A stretch of DNA of 64,000 nucleotides, taken from contig NZ_CP016294.1 in the NCBI RefSeq assembly GCF_001704155.1, positions 2,849,501 to 2,913,500 of the forward strand. The letters are read 5' to 3'. A model generated the notes under the pieces. That model was not told where the DNA came from. It saw only the letters and a program-made list of their open reading frames with translations, and did not search any database. The position numbers and the translations under genes are program-made. This DNA comes from Stenotrophomonas rhizophila (GTDB lineage Bacteria > Pseudomonadota > Gammaproteobacteria > Xanthomonadales > Xanthomonadaceae). Below are positions 15,891-26,118 of the stretch, one piece after another (the stretch's first letter is position 1; each line of letters opens with the position of its first letter).

Positions 15891-17759
15891 TCAGATACCT
15901 CGAACCAGGCGGAACCCGATCCTGGCGCTGGTCGTGTCCGAATCCTGTGATTGCCGCCAGGCCGCGCGGGTCTGTTCGGGGGCATTGGCCCAGTTGCCGC
16001 CGCGGATCACCCGCTGCCGGCAGCCCGGGTTGAACCAGGCTACGCCATCGGCCGGGGCCCGGCGGTAGCTGGCGTGCCAGCAGTCGGCCACCCATTCGCT
16101 GAGGTTGCCGGCCATGTCGTGCAGGCCCCAGGCATTGGGTTCGAAGGTGGCCACCGGGGCCGGGCCCCACCAGCCATCGCCATAGCCGACGAAGGCATTG
16201 AACCAGCGCCGGCCGGAGGGCGATACGTCTTCGCCGCCGGTGAAGTTGCCCGACAGCGGCGGCGGCGTGCCCTCGTTGCCCCACGGGTAGCGGCCACTGG
16301 TGCCGGCACGCAGCGCGTACTCGAATTCGGCCTCGCTGGGCAGCCGGTAGGAACGCCCGGTCTGTTCGGACAGCCACATCGCGTAGTGCTCGGCATCACG
16401 CACGCTCACGTGCATCACCGGCGAATTGGCGATGGCCGGGGTGCCGTCGTAGCCCGAGCGCCAGTCCACCCCGCTGCTGCGGGTGAAGTTGCCACTGCGC
16501 TCGTCGTAAATGATCGAATGGCCACGCCGGGTGGCGCGCGGCCGGGCGTTGCTGGCCTGCACGTAGCGGCGGTAATCGGCCACGGTCACTTCGGTGATCG
16601 CCATGGCGAAGCCGCGGTCGAAGCGCACGTAGTGCGAGGGCTTTTCCGCATCGCTGGCGCCCGGTTCCGCATCGCCGGCGCCCATCTGGAAGCCGCCATG
16701 CGGCACCACGATCATCTGCGGGCCACGCCCGCCATCGCGCAGCGCATCGCTGAACACCTGGCGCGGGCGGAAACTGCCGTAGTGGGTGGCCAGTTCGATG
16801 CGTTCGCGCAGCTGGCCCACCACCGGGTCGCCGGGCATCGCGATGCGCAGCGCGTCTTCCAGCTTCTGCCGCGCTGCCTTGAGCCCCTGCGGGCTGGCCA
16901 GGTCGCGCAGGCCGTCGTCGCGCAGGCGCACCAGCGTGGCGGCGCGGATCGCCTCGATCCGTTCGAACGCATCGGCAATGGTGGGTGCCGAATCGCGCAC
17001 CTTGGCCGCTTCGGCCAGCCAGGTGCCGGCGGCAGCGAAATCGGCGCTGCGGGCAGCGGCTTCGGCGCGGCGGATCAGCGCGCTTTCGGCGGCGGCCAGG
17101 CCCTGCCGGGCCCGCGGCTCGTCCGGCTGCAGCGCCAGCGCCTCGCGGAAGTTGGGAATGGCACCGTCGCCGTCTTCACCAATGCGGTCGGCGCGCAGGT
17201 CCTCCTCGCCGGCGCGGTTGTACGCCACCACCCGCTGAGCCAGCTCCACGCGCGACTGCAGCTGGCGCACCTTCGGGTCATCCGGGGCCAGGGCCAGCAG
17301 CACCAAGGCAATCTCGCCGGCCTGCGCCAGTGCCTCGCGCTGCTGCAGCGGCCGCTGCAGCAGCTCCGCGGCGTCCTTCAGCAGCTGCTTGCGGGCGCGG
17401 GTGAGTCCGGCCTGGGCCTGGCGGTCGTTGGCGTCGCGCTGGCGCAACGCCAGCCAGATCGGAATGGCATCGGCGGCGGTGGCGTACAACCGCCCCTCGT
17501 CGAAGGCCTTGGCCGCGTCGCGGCGCGCCTGTGCCACGCCGTCGTCGGCAATGACCACCGCCGGCGGCTGCCAGCGCTGTTCGGTCTCCGCTTCATCCTC
17601 ACCGCCGATGGTCACCTGCCCGGGCAGAGGCTCGACCCGTTTGGCCGGCTCGGGCGCGCGCGCCGCCGCCGAGCGTGGTGGTGGCGCGTCGGGCGAGCAG
17701 GCGGTCGTGGCCAGCAGCAGCACGGCCAGCAACAGCGGGACAGGGCCTGGAGTACGCAA
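15891..17759 (-). CDS. SUMF1/formylglycine-generating-enzyme-like lipoprotein
   Basis: A 622-residue protein in two parts. After a lipoprotein signal (LLLATTACS) comes a long Ala/Arg-rich helical region (about 60-345) with TPR-like repeats. The C-terminal SUMF1 domain (about 355-622) has HGGFQMGAGD, ITEVTVADYRRYV, VSVRDAEHYAMWLSEQTG, LPSEAEFEYA, WGNE, GNLSEWVADCW and a final IGFRLVRG. In this family the fold includes sulfatase-activating enzymes, ergothioneine synthases and non-enzymatic members. The Cys pair used by aerobic formylglycine enzymes is not clearly present, so an activity cannot be assigned. The start is TTG with AAGGA eight bases upstream; no ATG is nearby. Confidence 0.85.
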   Translation of the reverse strand: MRTPGPVPLLLAVLLLATTACSPDAPPPRSAAARAPEPAKRVEPLPGQVTIGGEDEAETEQRWQPPAVVIADDGVAQARRDAAKAFDEGRLYATAADAIPIWLALRQRDANDRQAQAGLTRARKQLLKDAAELLQRPLQQREALAQAGEIALVLLALAPDDPKVRQLQSRVELAQRVVAYNRAGEEDLRADRIGEDGDGAIPNFREALALQPDEPRARQGLAAAESALIRRAEAAARSADFAAAGTWLAEAAKVRDSAPTIADAFERIEAIRAATLVRLRDDGLRDLASPQGLKAARQKLEDALRIAMPGDPVVGQLRERIELATHYGSFRPRQVFSDALRDGGRGPQMIVVPHGGFQMGAGDAEPGASDAEKPSHYVRFDRGFAMAITEVTVADYRRYVQASNARPRATRRGHSIIYDERSGNFTRSSGVDWRSGYDGTPAIANSPVMHVSVRDAEHYAMWLSEQTGRSYRLPSEAEFEYALRAGTSGRYPWGNEGTPPPLSGNFTGGEDVSPSGRRWFNAFVGYGDGWWGPAPVATFEPNAWGLHDMAGNLSEWVADCWHASYRRAPADGVAWFNPGCRQRVIRGGNWANAPEQTRAAWRQSQDSDTTSARIGFRLVRGI

Positions 17760-17841
17760 TTCGGGTTCCTTCGGCGGGACGGCCTCGACGTTAGGCTATT
17801 CTCCCTCACCTGAGCAAACCTGCAGTAGATGGAATCCCTAC

Positions 17842-18924
17842 GTGGCCTATTGGATCAAAACCCCGGCGGAACTGGACGAGCGCTACCGCCAGCGCCCCAC
17901 CCGCATCGGGCTGGACACCGAATTCATCCGTGAACGCACCTACTGGCCGCAGCTGGCGCTGGTGCAGATGGCGGTCGGCGATGAAATCCTGATCATCGAC
18001 CCGTTGATTCCGGGCATGACCGAGGCGCTGGCGCCGTGGCTGGCCGATACGTCGATCCTGAAGGTGATGCACAGCGCCAGCGAAGACCTGGTCACCTTCA
18101 AGGTGGCCTGCGGCGTGCTGCCGCGGCCGTTGTTCGACACCCAGATCGGCGCGTCGCTGGCCGGTATCGGCGGTGGGATGGGCTACCAGAAGCTGGTCAC
18201 CGCCATCACCGGGGTGACCCTGGCCAAGGGCGAGACCCGCTCGGACTGGATGCGCCGCCCGCTGACGGATTCGCAGCTGGAGTACGCCGCCGACGACGTG
18301 GAGTACCTGTTCGCGATCCACGATGCGGTGGATGCGAAGCTGGGCGAGCTGGACCGCCGCCAGTGGCTGCAGGACGATGCCGAGCGCCTGCTGGCCAGTG
18401 TCGAGCAGGACGAAGAGCGCTGGCCGCACGTGGCGATGCGCTCGGCGCAGTTCATGGATGCGCCCGCACAGCGCCGTCTGTTGCGCCTGCTGCGCTGGCG
18501 TGACGTGCAGGCACGGGCAAGCGACAAGCCGCGCAGCTGGATCCTGGACAACGAACTGGCCGCGCTGCTGGCACGCACGCCGCCGGCCGATGCCGGCGCA
18601 CTGGGCAAGCTGATGGAAGGCTTCCCCAAAGCCCCGCGCAAGCTGGCCGCGCAGGTCTGGGAAGCGCTGGAAGCGCCGCTGCACGATGAGGCCGAGGCGC
18701 CGCTGGCGCTGCCGGCCAACGATGCCAACAAGCAGGCGTTGAAGCGGCTGCAGGACGCGGTGAGCGCACGTACCGCCGAGCTGGGCCTGCCCGATGGCGT
18801 GCTGGCTTCGCGCAAGCACCTGGAAAGTTATCTGGAAAGCCGCACGTGGCCGCAGGCCCTGGCGGGATGGCGGCAGGCGGTGCTGGAGCCGGTGCTGGCG
18901 CCCTTGTTGCCCGCCGCAGGCTGA
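17842..18924 (+). CDS. rnd: ribonuclease D
   Basis: A 360-residue 3'-5' exoribonuclease that helps mature tRNA and other small RNA 3' ends. The DEDD catalytic motifs are visible: GLDTEFIRERTYWPQL near 20-33, the HSASEDL segment, and the YAADDVEYLF motif near 150. An HRDC domain (about 205-285) follows. The gene starts with GTG at 17842 (V-A-Y-W-I), where conservation begins; no in-frame ATG lies close upstream. It ends at a strong bidirectional terminator. Confidence 0.95.
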   Translation: MAYWIKTPAELDERYRQRPTRIGLDTEFIRERTYWPQLALVQMAVGDEILIIDPLIPGMTEALAPWLADTSILKVMHSASEDLVTFKVACGVLPRPLFDTQIGASLAGIGGGMGYQKLVTAITGVTLAKGETRSDWMRRPLTDSQLEYAADDVEYLFAIHDAVDAKLGELDRRQWLQDDAERLLASVEQDEERWPHVAMRSAQFMDAPAQRRLLRLLRWRDVQARASDKPRSWILDNELAALLARTPPADAGALGKLMEGFPKAPRKLAAQVWEALEAPLHDEAEAPLALPANDANKQALKRLQDAVSARTAELGLPDGVLASRKHLESYLESRTWPQALAGWRQAVLEPVLAPLLPAAG

Positions 18925-18933
18925 TACCGCAAC

Positions 18934-18966
18934 GAAAAGGCCCCGCTTGCGCGGGGCCTTTTTCTC
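18934..18966. terminator. bidirectional terminator between rnd and the TonB receptor
   Basis: Arms AAAGGCCCCGC (18936-18946) and GCGGGGCCTTT (18951-18961) close a TTGC loop, with an A-run before and T-run after. The two flanking genes converge on it. Confidence 0.92.
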
Positions 18967-18972
18967 AACCGC

Positions 18973-21300
18973 TTACCAGTTGAGGTTCAACGAGACGCCT
19001 ACAACGCGCGGTTCGTTGTACACCGCCGCCATGTAGTTCTCGATCACGCCCTTGAGGTTCTTCTCGTTGGTGATGTTGCGCGCGAACAGCGCCGCTTCCC
19101 ACGCACCGTAGTTGCCCGAGTAACCCAGCTTCAGGCCACCTTCGAAGCTGCCCTTGGCGTTGAACTCGGCCGAGTCATACAGCACGAAGCTGGTGTAGCC
19201 CTGCTTGTTCCAGTCGGTGGACACGAAGAACACGTCGCTGTCGTTGACCGGGAAGTCGTAGCGCGCAGCGAAGTTCAGGTTGTACTTCGGCGCGTTCGGC
19301 AGCGGGTTGCCGTTGATCTGGGCGAACGTGTTGGCGCCCACCTTGATGGTCGGGTCATTCACGGTGCACACCACCGCGCCGTTCAGCGCGCAGACCTGCG
19401 CATACACGCGGTCATCCTGGATTTCGCTGTGCAGCAGGCTCACGCCGGCGCTCAGGCTCAGGTTCGGGATCGGGCGCAGCTCCATGTCCGCTTCCAGGCC
19501 GTAGGCCTTGGCCTTGTCGGCATTGAACAGCACGCCGTTGCCGTTGGAATCGTTGCCGTTGAGCTGGATATCGTTGACCACGTAGGTGAACGCGGTGGCG
19601 TTCATGCGCAGGCGGTTGTCCCACAGGCTGCTCTTCACGCCCGCTTCCCAGGACAGGATGGTTTCCGAATCGGCGGTGGTGAAGTCCGCGTTGAACACCG
19701 CCGAACGGCCTTGGATGGTCGGGCCGCGGAAGCCACGCGCCACCTTGGCGTACACGCTCACCTGCGGGTTGAACGCGTACATCGCGCTCACGTCCCAGCT
19801 CGGGGTGGTGTCAGCCATTTCCACGTCGGTACGGCCACGGTAGGTGACCACACCGGCGGCCGTATCAGCGGTCTTCAGCAGCCGGGTGCGCTTCTCGTCG
19901 CGGGTCTGGCGCAGGCCGGCGGTCAGGGTGAACTTGTCGGTCACGTCATAGCTGACCTGGCCGAAACCGGCCCACGAGGTATTGGTGTTGCGCAGGCGCA
20001 CCCAGTTGTTCGGGTTACGCGCAGCGCCCTGCAGGAACCAGGCGCGCTGGTAGAAATCGGTGGTGTCGCGGCCATCGAAGTAGAACGCGCCCACCTGCCA
20101 TTTCAGGCGGTTGTCATCGGCATTGGCCAGGCGCACTTCCTGGGTCCACTGGTCCAGGTCGCGGATCTGCCCCATCGACTGGCCATACCCGTTGGGCACG
20201 CCGTTGACCGGGAAGTTGGCCGCCGCGCCACCGTCGGTGTCACCGCGGCTGTAGCCGGAGGTGGTCTCGTAGGCGGTGATCGAGGTCAGCGAAATGTTGC
20301 CGAAGTCGTACACGGCTTTGACCGAGCCGCCGTAGGTCTTGTACGCCTGCGGGTTGTTGTCGGCTTCGTCGTAGGCCACCTGGTCGCGCGGCGCGTCGGT
20401 GGTGTTGGAGCCCTTGGTGATCGCGTTGCGCAGGAACAGGGTCGAGGTGCCTTCGTAATCGCGGGCGTGCGCCGAGGCCAGCAGCGAGAACGCATCGCTG
20501 GGCTGCAGCAGCAGCTGGGCACGCACGTTGCGGTCGTCGAAGCCGCCCATGGCGTTCTTCTTCGGGGACACCGTGCCATCGGCGCTGGGGCCGGTGTAGG
20601 TGTTGTCCACGTAGTCGTCGCGGTGCTGGTACAGCGCCGACACGCGGAACGAGGCGATGTCGTTGATCGGGCCACCGAAGCCGCCGTCCACCGACACGCT
20701 GCCGTAGCTGCCGTAGCTGGCCTGCACGCGGCCGCTGTAATCCTGGCTGGGCTTGATGCTGTCGAACTTGACGATGCCGGCGGTGGTGTTGCGGCCGAAC
20801 AACGTGCCCTGCGGGCCACGCAGCACTTCGATCTGGTCCACGTCATACACCGGGTTGGACTTCAGCACCACGTGCTCAAGCACCACGTCATCCTGGATGA
20901 TCGACACCGGCTGCGACGCCCCCAGGTAGAAGTCGATGTTGCCCAGGCCGCGGATGTAGAAACGCGGGAAGATGCGGCCGGTGGTGGTCTCGGCGTAGAA
21001 GCTCGGCACCCGGCCACTCAGGGCCAGCAGGGTGTCATCGCCGCCGGCGGTGTAGTCGCGCAGGCGCTCGCCCTGGACCACGCCGACCGAGACCGGCACT
21101 TCCTGCAGGTTGCGCTCGCGGTGGTCGGCGGTGACGGTGATGGCATCCAGCGAGGTCGGGCTGGCGTCCTGCGCCAGGGCGGCGCCGCTCAGGCCGAGCA
21201 GCGACATGCAGGCCAGCGCCAGCGCGTGGGGGCGCGGCTGCCGGGCGGTGCGGGAGGAAGCGGTTGCGGCCGAAGCGGAGGTGATGCGATGGGCGGACAT
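18973..21300 (-). CDS. TonB-dependent outer-membrane receptor
   Basis: A 775-residue outer-membrane active transporter. A long N-terminal signal region (about 1-44, ending SGAALAQ) is followed by a plug domain (about 50-165) with ITVTADHRERNLQEVPVS, IRGLGNIDF and the conserved VDQIEVLRGPQGTLFGRNTTAG. A 22-strand barrel ends in the C-terminal aromatic residue (LNLNW). The plug and barrel resemble the large FecA/CirA-like group of Xanthomonadaceae receptors. Nothing nearby fixes the substrate: no SusD, transporter or anti-sigma gene is adjacent, and no signal-transduction domain is present. It is a single-gene unit ending at the rnd terminator. Confidence 0.9.
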   Translation of the reverse strand: MSAHRITSASAATASSRTARQPRPHALALACMSLLGLSGAALAQDASPTSLDAITVTADHRERNLQEVPVSVGVVQGERLRDYTAGGDDTLLALSGRVPSFYAETTTGRIFPRFYIRGLGNIDFYLGASQPVSIIQDDVVLEHVVLKSNPVYDVDQIEVLRGPQGTLFGRNTTAGIVKFDSIKPSQDYSGRVQASYGSYGSVSVDGGFGGPINDIASFRVSALYQHRDDYVDNTYTGPSADGTVSPKKNAMGGFDDRNVRAQLLLQPSDAFSLLASAHARDYEGTSTLFLRNAITKGSNTTDAPRDQVAYDEADNNPQAYKTYGGSVKAVYDFGNISLTSITAYETTSGYSRGDTDGGAAANFPVNGVPNGYGQSMGQIRDLDQWTQEVRLANADDNRLKWQVGAFYFDGRDTTDFYQRAWFLQGAARNPNNWVRLRNTNTSWAGFGQVSYDVTDKFTLTAGLRQTRDEKRTRLLKTADTAAGVVTYRGRTDVEMADTTPSWDVSAMYAFNPQVSVYAKVARGFRGPTIQGRSAVFNADFTTADSETILSWEAGVKSSLWDNRLRMNATAFTYVVNDIQLNGNDSNGNGVLFNADKAKAYGLEADMELRPIPNLSLSAGVSLLHSEIQDDRVYAQVCALNGAVVCTVNDPTIKVGANTFAQINGNPLPNAPKYNLNFAARYDFPVNDSDVFFVSTDWNKQGYTSFVLYDSAEFNAKGSFEGGLKLGYSGNYGAWEAALFARNITNEKNLKGVIENYMAAVYNEPRVVGVSLNLNW

Positions 21301-21543
21301 TCAGGGGTCTCAGGTGTTACGGATCAAAGTGGCGCACGCGGCGCGCGGATGAACACCCACGGCACCGCCGTTTGCGCGGCGATGCGGCAAGGTATTGCGT
21401 TCGTGTTGCAAAGGAGTTTCAGGGCGCTGCGGGGGACGGCCTTCCGTTCCCTACCCTGGTGTGCTGGCTGAGCCGCCGGAGTTCGTGCGGCGGATTATGC
21501 CGGATCCGTTGCAGACCCGGCCATACCTGTTCCATTTGATCCG

Positions 21544-21582
21544 GCGGTGGCGTCTGCGACTCCCCATCGCAGACGCCACCGC
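21544..21582. repeat. 16-bp perfect hairpin after the chemoreceptor gene
   Basis: Arms 21544-21559 and 21567-21582 are perfectly complementary with a 7-nt loop. The hairpin begins six bases downstream of the leftward chemoreceptor stop. There is no T-run on the minus strand, so it may protect the transcript end rather than act as an intrinsic terminator. Confidence 0.7.
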
Positions 21583-21588
21583 ACCCGA

Positions 21589-24141
21589 TCAGGCCGCAAC
21601 GCGCTCCCTGCGCGCGGGCTGCGCGTCGGCCAGGCGGAACTGCCCGACCGATTGCTGCAGCTCGGACGACTGCGCGTTCAATGCACGCGCAGCGGCCGAA
21701 GCCTCCTCGACGAGGGCAGCGTTCTGCTGGGTCACACCATCCATCTGCACAATGCTCTGGTTGACCTGCTCGATCCCTGCCGCCTGTTCCTGGCTGGCGT
21801 TGGCGATCTCTTCGATCAGCCCGCCCAGCTCCCCAACCGATGCCACCACGCGCTGCAGGGTCTGCCCCGCCTCGCTGGCCAATGCGCTGCCGTCGGCCAC
21901 CTGGGTCGCAGACGCGTCGATCAGCGCCTTGATCTCCTTGGCCGCACTGGCCGAGCGCTGCGCCAGCGCGCGCACTTCCGAGGCCACCACGGCAAACCCA
22001 CGGCCTTCCTCACCCGCGCGCGCCGCTTCCACTGCGGCGTTGAGCGCCAGGATGTTGGTCTGGAACGCGATGCCATCGATGACGGTGGTGATGTCGGCGA
22101 TGCGGCGCGAGGACGCTTCGATGCCGCCCATGGTCTCCACCACCTGCGCCACCGCGTTGCCGCCCTGCACCGCCACCTCGGCCGCCTCCGCCGCCAGGCG
22201 GTCGGCGCGACGTGCATGGTCGGCGTTCTGCTTCACGGCAGCGGTCAGCTCTTCCAGCGACGCGGCCGATTCTTCCAGGCTCGCGGCCTGCTGCTCGGTG
22301 CGCTTGGACAGGTCGTCGTTGCCGGCGGCGATTTCCGCCGACGCCGTGGCGACCGACACGGCCGCCTGCTGGATCCCACCAACGATACGCGTCAGCTGTG
22401 CCACGGTGGCATTGGCATCGTCGCGCATGGTCGCGAACACGCCCTGGAACTGACCCTCGATACGGCCGCGCAGGTCGCCTTCGGCCAGCGCACGCAGCAG
22501 CCCGGACAGCGCGCTGAGGTTGCGGTCGGCGGTGACCATCAGGGTATTGAGCCCTTCGACCATCACGCGGAAGTCGTACTGATAGGCTTCGGCATTGCCA
22601 CGCACGCTGAAGTCGCCGGCGGCGGCCGCCGCGACCAGGTGCTTGATCTCGCCATTGATCGCCTGCAGGCGGTCGCGCACGCCGTTCACTGCCTCGGTGA
22701 TGCGCGCCTTTTCGCCCGGCAGCTGCTCCATCGGCTGGGACAGGTCGCCATCGGCGTAGCGGCGCACCAGGTCCACCATGCGCATCTTGACCCCGATATG
22801 CGCGGCAACCAGTTCATTGGTGCCGGTCACCATGGTGCCGAACTCGCCGTCGAAGCGGCTGGCGTCGATGCGGTGGCTGATCGCCCCTTCGGCATGCCGC
22901 TGGCTCATTTCGTTCTGCGCCTGGATGATCTCGCGCAGCTTGGCCTGCATCTGCTGCAGCGCGCCCATCAGGCGGCCCACCTCATCTTGGCTGTGCACCA
23001 CGATGCGCTGGTCCAGGCGTCCCGCCGCGACGTCGCGCGCGACCTGCCCGGCCTGCGCCAGGGGGGCGCTGATGACACGACGTACCACGATGATGAGTGC
23101 CACGATCACCGCGAGCAGGCCCAGACCGGACACCACGCCGATCTGCAGCATCAACTTGTGCAGCACGGCCTGCAGCACCGAGGTCGGTTCCAGGCCGAGC
23201 ACCGTCCACTGCCACGGGCCGTAGGCCTGGGCGCTGACGAAATAGGTCTGCGGCGCGGCGTCCTTGGCGGTACGCAGGTGCAGCGTTGCCTGGCTGGCCT
23301 TGCCGGCCAGCAGTGCCTCCAGCGTGGCCTGGTCGGCCGGGTCCACCAGGGAGGACAGGAGCTCGCCTTCGCCGGCGAACGACGCCATCACCGTACCGAA
23401 CTGGTCGCCGGCCTTGGTGTTGACTGCCAGGAAGTGACCTTGCTTGCCCAGCCTGGATTCGCGCAGGCGCGCCTTCAGCGCCGCCAGGCCTTCGGTGTAG
23501 TTCTGGCCTACGAAGGCGATCGCGGCAACCTCACCGGCGGCATCCTTGATCGGCATGTAGTGGGTCATGTAATCCACCCCGAACAGCCGCACCGGACCGG
23601 TGTATCCCTCACCTGCGATGACCTTTGCATAGGCCGGGCTGGCGTGGTCGAGCACCGTGCCCATGGCGCGTGCGCCTTCGGCGTTGCGCACCGAGGTGGA
23701 CACGCGCACGAAATCGTCGCCATCGCGCACGAACACCGTGGCGACGCCGCCGCCAGTGGCTTCGGCAAAGCGGTCCACCGTGGCCTCCTGCAGGTTGAGC
23801 ACCTCGGTGCCGAACTGCAGGGTCGGGGTCTGCCGTTCGCCCACGGTCACGGTCTTGGCCGCGTCAACGCTGACATCGCCGGCGGGCAGCATGCCGCGGA
23901 AGATCCCGGCCATGCGCTGGGTGCTGTCGCTCAGGCTGCGGTCGTACAGTTCCACCGAGTCGCGCATCAACTCGGTGGATGACTGCAGGCCAGCTTCAAC
24001 ACGCTGCTGGTAGCTGGTTGCGGCCTGGCGGTAGATCAGCACCGCCAGCGCCACGAAGGCGACGGTGGTGATCAGGCCCATCAGCAGCGCCAGGCGCGCG
24101 CCGATGGAGGTAGAGAAAACGGTGGCGGCACGGGTCGTCAT
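21589..24141 (-). CDS. methyl-accepting chemotaxis protein with Cache sensor and multiple HAMP domains
   Basis: An 850-residue transmembrane chemoreceptor. TM1 is at about 16-38. A periplasmic Cache-type sensor (about 40-315) has a [19 protein letters not shown] segment typical of Cache_3/Cache_2 receptors. TM2 is at about 325-350. At least three HAMP-like segments then follow (about 355-590), recognisable from repeated A.GDL/AAGRL turns ([36 protein letters not shown]). The signalling domain (about 600-830) carries the hairpin tip [20 protein letters not shown]. It lacks a CheR-binding pentapeptide at the C-terminus. Ligand is unknown. The gene stands alone, with no che genes in the window. 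Confidence 0.92.
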   Translation of the reverse strand: MTTRAATVFSTSIGARLALLMGLITTVAFVALAVLIYRQAATSYQQRVEAGLQSSTELMRDSVELYDRSLSDSTQRMAGIFRGMLPAGDVSVDAAKTVTVGERQTPTLQFGTEVLNLQEATVDRFAEATGGGVATVFVRDGDDFVRVSTSVRNAEGARAMGTVLDHASPAYAKVIAGEGYTGPVRLFGVDYMTHYMPIKDAAGEVAAIAFVGQNYTEGLAALKARLRESRLGKQGHFLAVNTKAGDQFGTVMASFAGEGELLSSLVDPADQATLEALLAGKASQATLHLRTAKDAAPQTYFVSAQAYGPWQWTVLGLEPTSVLQAVLHKLMLQIGVVSGLGLLAVIVALIIVVRRVISAPLAQAGQVARDVAAGRLDQRIVVHSQDEVGRLMGALQQMQAKLREIIQAQNEMSQRHAEGAISHRIDASRFDGEFGTMVTGTNELVAAHIGVKMRMVDLVRRYADGDLSQPMEQLPGEKARITEAVNGVRDRLQAINGEIKHLVAAAAAGDFSVRGNAEAYQYDFRVMVEGLNTLMVTADRNLSALSGLLRALAEGDLRGRIEGQFQGVFATMRDDANATVAQLTRIVGGIQQAAVSVATASAEIAAGNDDLSKRTEQQAASLEESAASLEELTAAVKQNADHARRADRLAAEAAEVAVQGGNAVAQVVETMGGIEASSRRIADITTVIDGIAFQTNILALNAAVEAARAGEEGRGFAVVASEVRALAQRSASAAKEIKALIDASATQVADGSALASEAGQTLQRVVASVGELGGLIEEIANASQEQAAGIEQVNQSIVQMDGVTQQNAALVEEASAAARALNAQSSELQQSVGQFRLADAQPARRERVAA

Positions 24142-24553
24142 CGTCGGTACTCGAAGGTGGGGGTTGGATTGAGAGATACGTCACAGTTCTTATCGGCACC
24201 GAAGTGGTCCTCTTTACGTAAAAGAAGACAAAAACATTGGACCTTTCGTTTTCCCTAAGCGATTGATTTCCAAGCGATGTCTCCCGGGCGCATCTTCACA
24301 AAGCCGGATCGCCGTTCAGATAAGGGGTCAATTTCCTCAAGTTCGGAGGGGTGCTGCCGCCAACGGCACTCTCCTGCCGGGCCTTAGGCCGGAAACCCTC
24401 GCCTCTTGAACATGGCGAAGGTTGAGCAGATCGGCTGGCGGTACTGAGTTGAGTAACGCAGGTGGGTAGATGCAGCGCGGGGCCTTGGCAGCCCGGGGTG
24501 CGCAGCGCTACACTTGATCGCATCGCGGTTCCCAAGCCGTGTTGCAGTACACC
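24142..24553. other. spacer between chemoreceptor gene and tRNA-Ala
   Basis: The 412-base spacer has no credible gene. It should hold the leftward chemoreceptor promoter in its A+T-richer first 120 bases and the tRNA-Ala promoter at its right end. Nothing else stands out. Confidence 0.7.
24485..24514 (+). promoter_or_regulatory. candidate sigma-70 promoter of tRNA-Ala
   Basis: A TTGGCA -35 box (24485-24490) and a TACACT -10 box (24509-24514) are separated by 18 bases. They end 39 bases before the tRNA. Confidence 0.5.
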
Positions 24554-24629
<76 letters not shown>

Positions 24630-24660
24630 CATTCCCGCCGCCGTCCTCTTGATGGCTGCC

Positions 24661-24697
24661 AAACGAAAAAGCCACCCATCGGGTGGCTTTTTCGTTT
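24661..24697. terminator. bidirectional terminator after tRNA-Ala
   Basis: Perfect 17-bp arms (24661-24677 and 24681-24697) around an ATC loop, with A-run and T-run ends. It serves the tRNA and the convergent hydrolase gene. Confidence 0.92.
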
Positions 24698-24711
24698 GCG
24701 TGGCTCTGCCG

Positions 24712-25848
24712 TCAAGGTGTCTCAGCGGGGACGTCTCCTGCCCGCTCGGCGATCGGGCGTACCTGTTGCACCAGGGTGAGCAGGGTCTTGCCCGGTTCTT
24801 CGATCATCACTTCGTGCGCGGACTGCTCGAACCAGACCAGCTGCTTGGCCGGCGCCTTTACGCCCTGGAGCCACTCCGCCGCGAGCTCGGACGACACGTT
24901 GTGGTCGTGCCGGCCTTCGAACAGGAACACCGGAACCTTCAGTTCCCGAACCGTGGTCATATCCAGGGTCAGCACCTCGCTGAGCAGGTGCTGCATCGAG
25001 AAGTCGTTGCCCTTCCACACCTCGGCCACGTCATGGTCGGTGTACTCCGGCGAAAGCTTGATCGCGGCCGCCTCGGCATCGCCGCCCCTGCGGTTGTGCA
25101 CCATGCCGCCGTAGTGGTTGAGCCACTTCCGCTGCTTGAACAGCTTCTCAAGCGGCACGGGTTGGTTTCCCTGTGCGTAGGGCGCCAATGCTTCCAGCTC
25201 GGCCACCGCTTCGGCGTTGCCATCGGTCCGCGCCTGCTGCAGGGTCCACGCAAAACCACGGCGCTCGCTTTCCGGCGCATTGGAGATCTGCCCGATGCCG
25301 ATGTAGGCATGCAGCCACTCGGGCCGGCGCTGGGCCAGCTCCAGACCCAGGTAGCTTCCCCACGATTGACCCAGCACGAAGATCCGCTCCTTGCCGAACT
25401 CGCTGCGCAGCCAGGCCACCATTTCCTCGCTGTCGGCGATCATCCGTTCACGGGTCATGGTCGGCGCGACCACCGCAGGGTCATTTGCCGCGTAGGTCTT
25501 GCCTGCACCGCGCTGGTCCCACTGCACGACCGTGAAGTACTCCTCCCAACCGCGCTGGAAATACCAGCTGGTGGGCATGGCCACCCAGCCGGGCCCGCCG
25601 TGCAGCATCAGCAGCACCGGGTTGCGGCGGTCGTTGCCGCGGATGGAGACCCACTGGTCGATGCCGCCGATGCGGACCTTCTGCAGCCGCTCGATGCCGT
25701 CGTCGGCCACGACCTTGCGCAGGTCGGCAATGACCTTCACTGCCTCGGCGCGGTTGTGGGGCGCGGGGCCCGGCGGCTCAGCCGCCTGCGCCGGGACGCT
25801 GAACCCTGTTACAGCAAGCCAGAACAAGCCGGCAACCCAACATTTCAT
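24712..25848 (-). CDS. secreted alpha/beta hydrolase, proline-iminopeptidase-like
   Basis: A 378-residue protein with a signal peptide (about 1-23, ending VPAQAAE) and an alpha/beta-hydrolase fold. The oxyanion motif HGGPG ([10 protein letters not shown]) is near 83. The nucleophile elbow [10 protein letters not shown] supplies Ser near 163, an Asp lies in FEGRHDHNV, and a His in QSAHEVM. HGGPG and GQSWG place it near the S33 prolyl aminopeptidases, but the substrate is not proven. The ATG at 25848 follows an AAAGGTG ribosome site; a GTG at 25860 falls inside that site and was rejected. Confidence 0.88.
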   Translation of the reverse strand: MKCWVAGLFWLAVTGFSVPAQAAEPPGPAPHNRAEAVKVIADLRKVVADDGIERLQKVRIGGIDQWVSIRGNDRRNPVLLMLHGGPGWVAMPTSWYFQRGWEEYFTVVQWDQRGAGKTYAANDPAVVAPTMTRERMIADSEEMVAWLRSEFGKERIFVLGQSWGSYLGLELAQRRPEWLHAYIGIGQISNAPESERRGFAWTLQQARTDGNAEAVAELEALAPYAQGNQPVPLEKLFKQRKWLNHYGGMVHNRRGGDAEAAAIKLSPEYTDHDVAEVWKGNDFSMQHLLSEVLTLDMTTVRELKVPVFLFEGRHDHNVSSELAAEWLQGVKAPAKQLVWFEQSAHEVMIEEPGKTLLTLVQQVRPIAERAGDVPAETP

Positions 25849-25887
25849 CGGCGTAGACACCTTTGCAGGAGCGGAACGCCGATTGTG

Positions 25888-26049
25888 TCATGCGTCCGGA
25901 TTGTCCTTGATCGGCGGGCGCCGGCTTTCGGACTGACGGACGCTCTCATCGGTCTGGCCCGGGCGGGCCTTGGCCGCATCTTCCTGCTTCCGGTCCTGCT
26001 TGGCTTCGTCAACGCCCTGCTGCTTGCCGGGCTGCTTTTCGGTGTTCAT
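25888..26049 (-). CDS. small hydrophilic protein, 53 aa
   Basis: An open frame of 53 codons rich in Lys, Gln, Glu, Asp and Arg (MNTEKQPGKQQGVDEAKQDR...). It has no hydrophobic segment and is probably disordered. I recall similar short charged proteins in Xanthomonadaceae but cannot name a family. The ribosome-binding site is weak. It lies between the hydrolase gene and a receiver-domain gene, both leftward. It may be a genuine small gene or chance. Confidence 0.45.
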   Translation of the reverse strand: MNTEKQPGKQQGVDEAKQDRKQEDAAKARPGQTDESVRQSESRRPPIKDNPDA

Positions 26050-26118
26050 GTGCGTGCTCGTGGTGGCCTGCCCCCTTGGGCATGCCTGCACCCTAGCGGC
26101 GGTCGCGTGATGCAGTGG

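Noticed and set aside
21547..23982. An open frame of about 810 codons antisense to the chemoreceptor gene.
   Set aside because: Same cause as above. The product is rich in His, Gln and Arg with no domain, while the minus-strand gene has clear Cache, HAMP and signalling domains.
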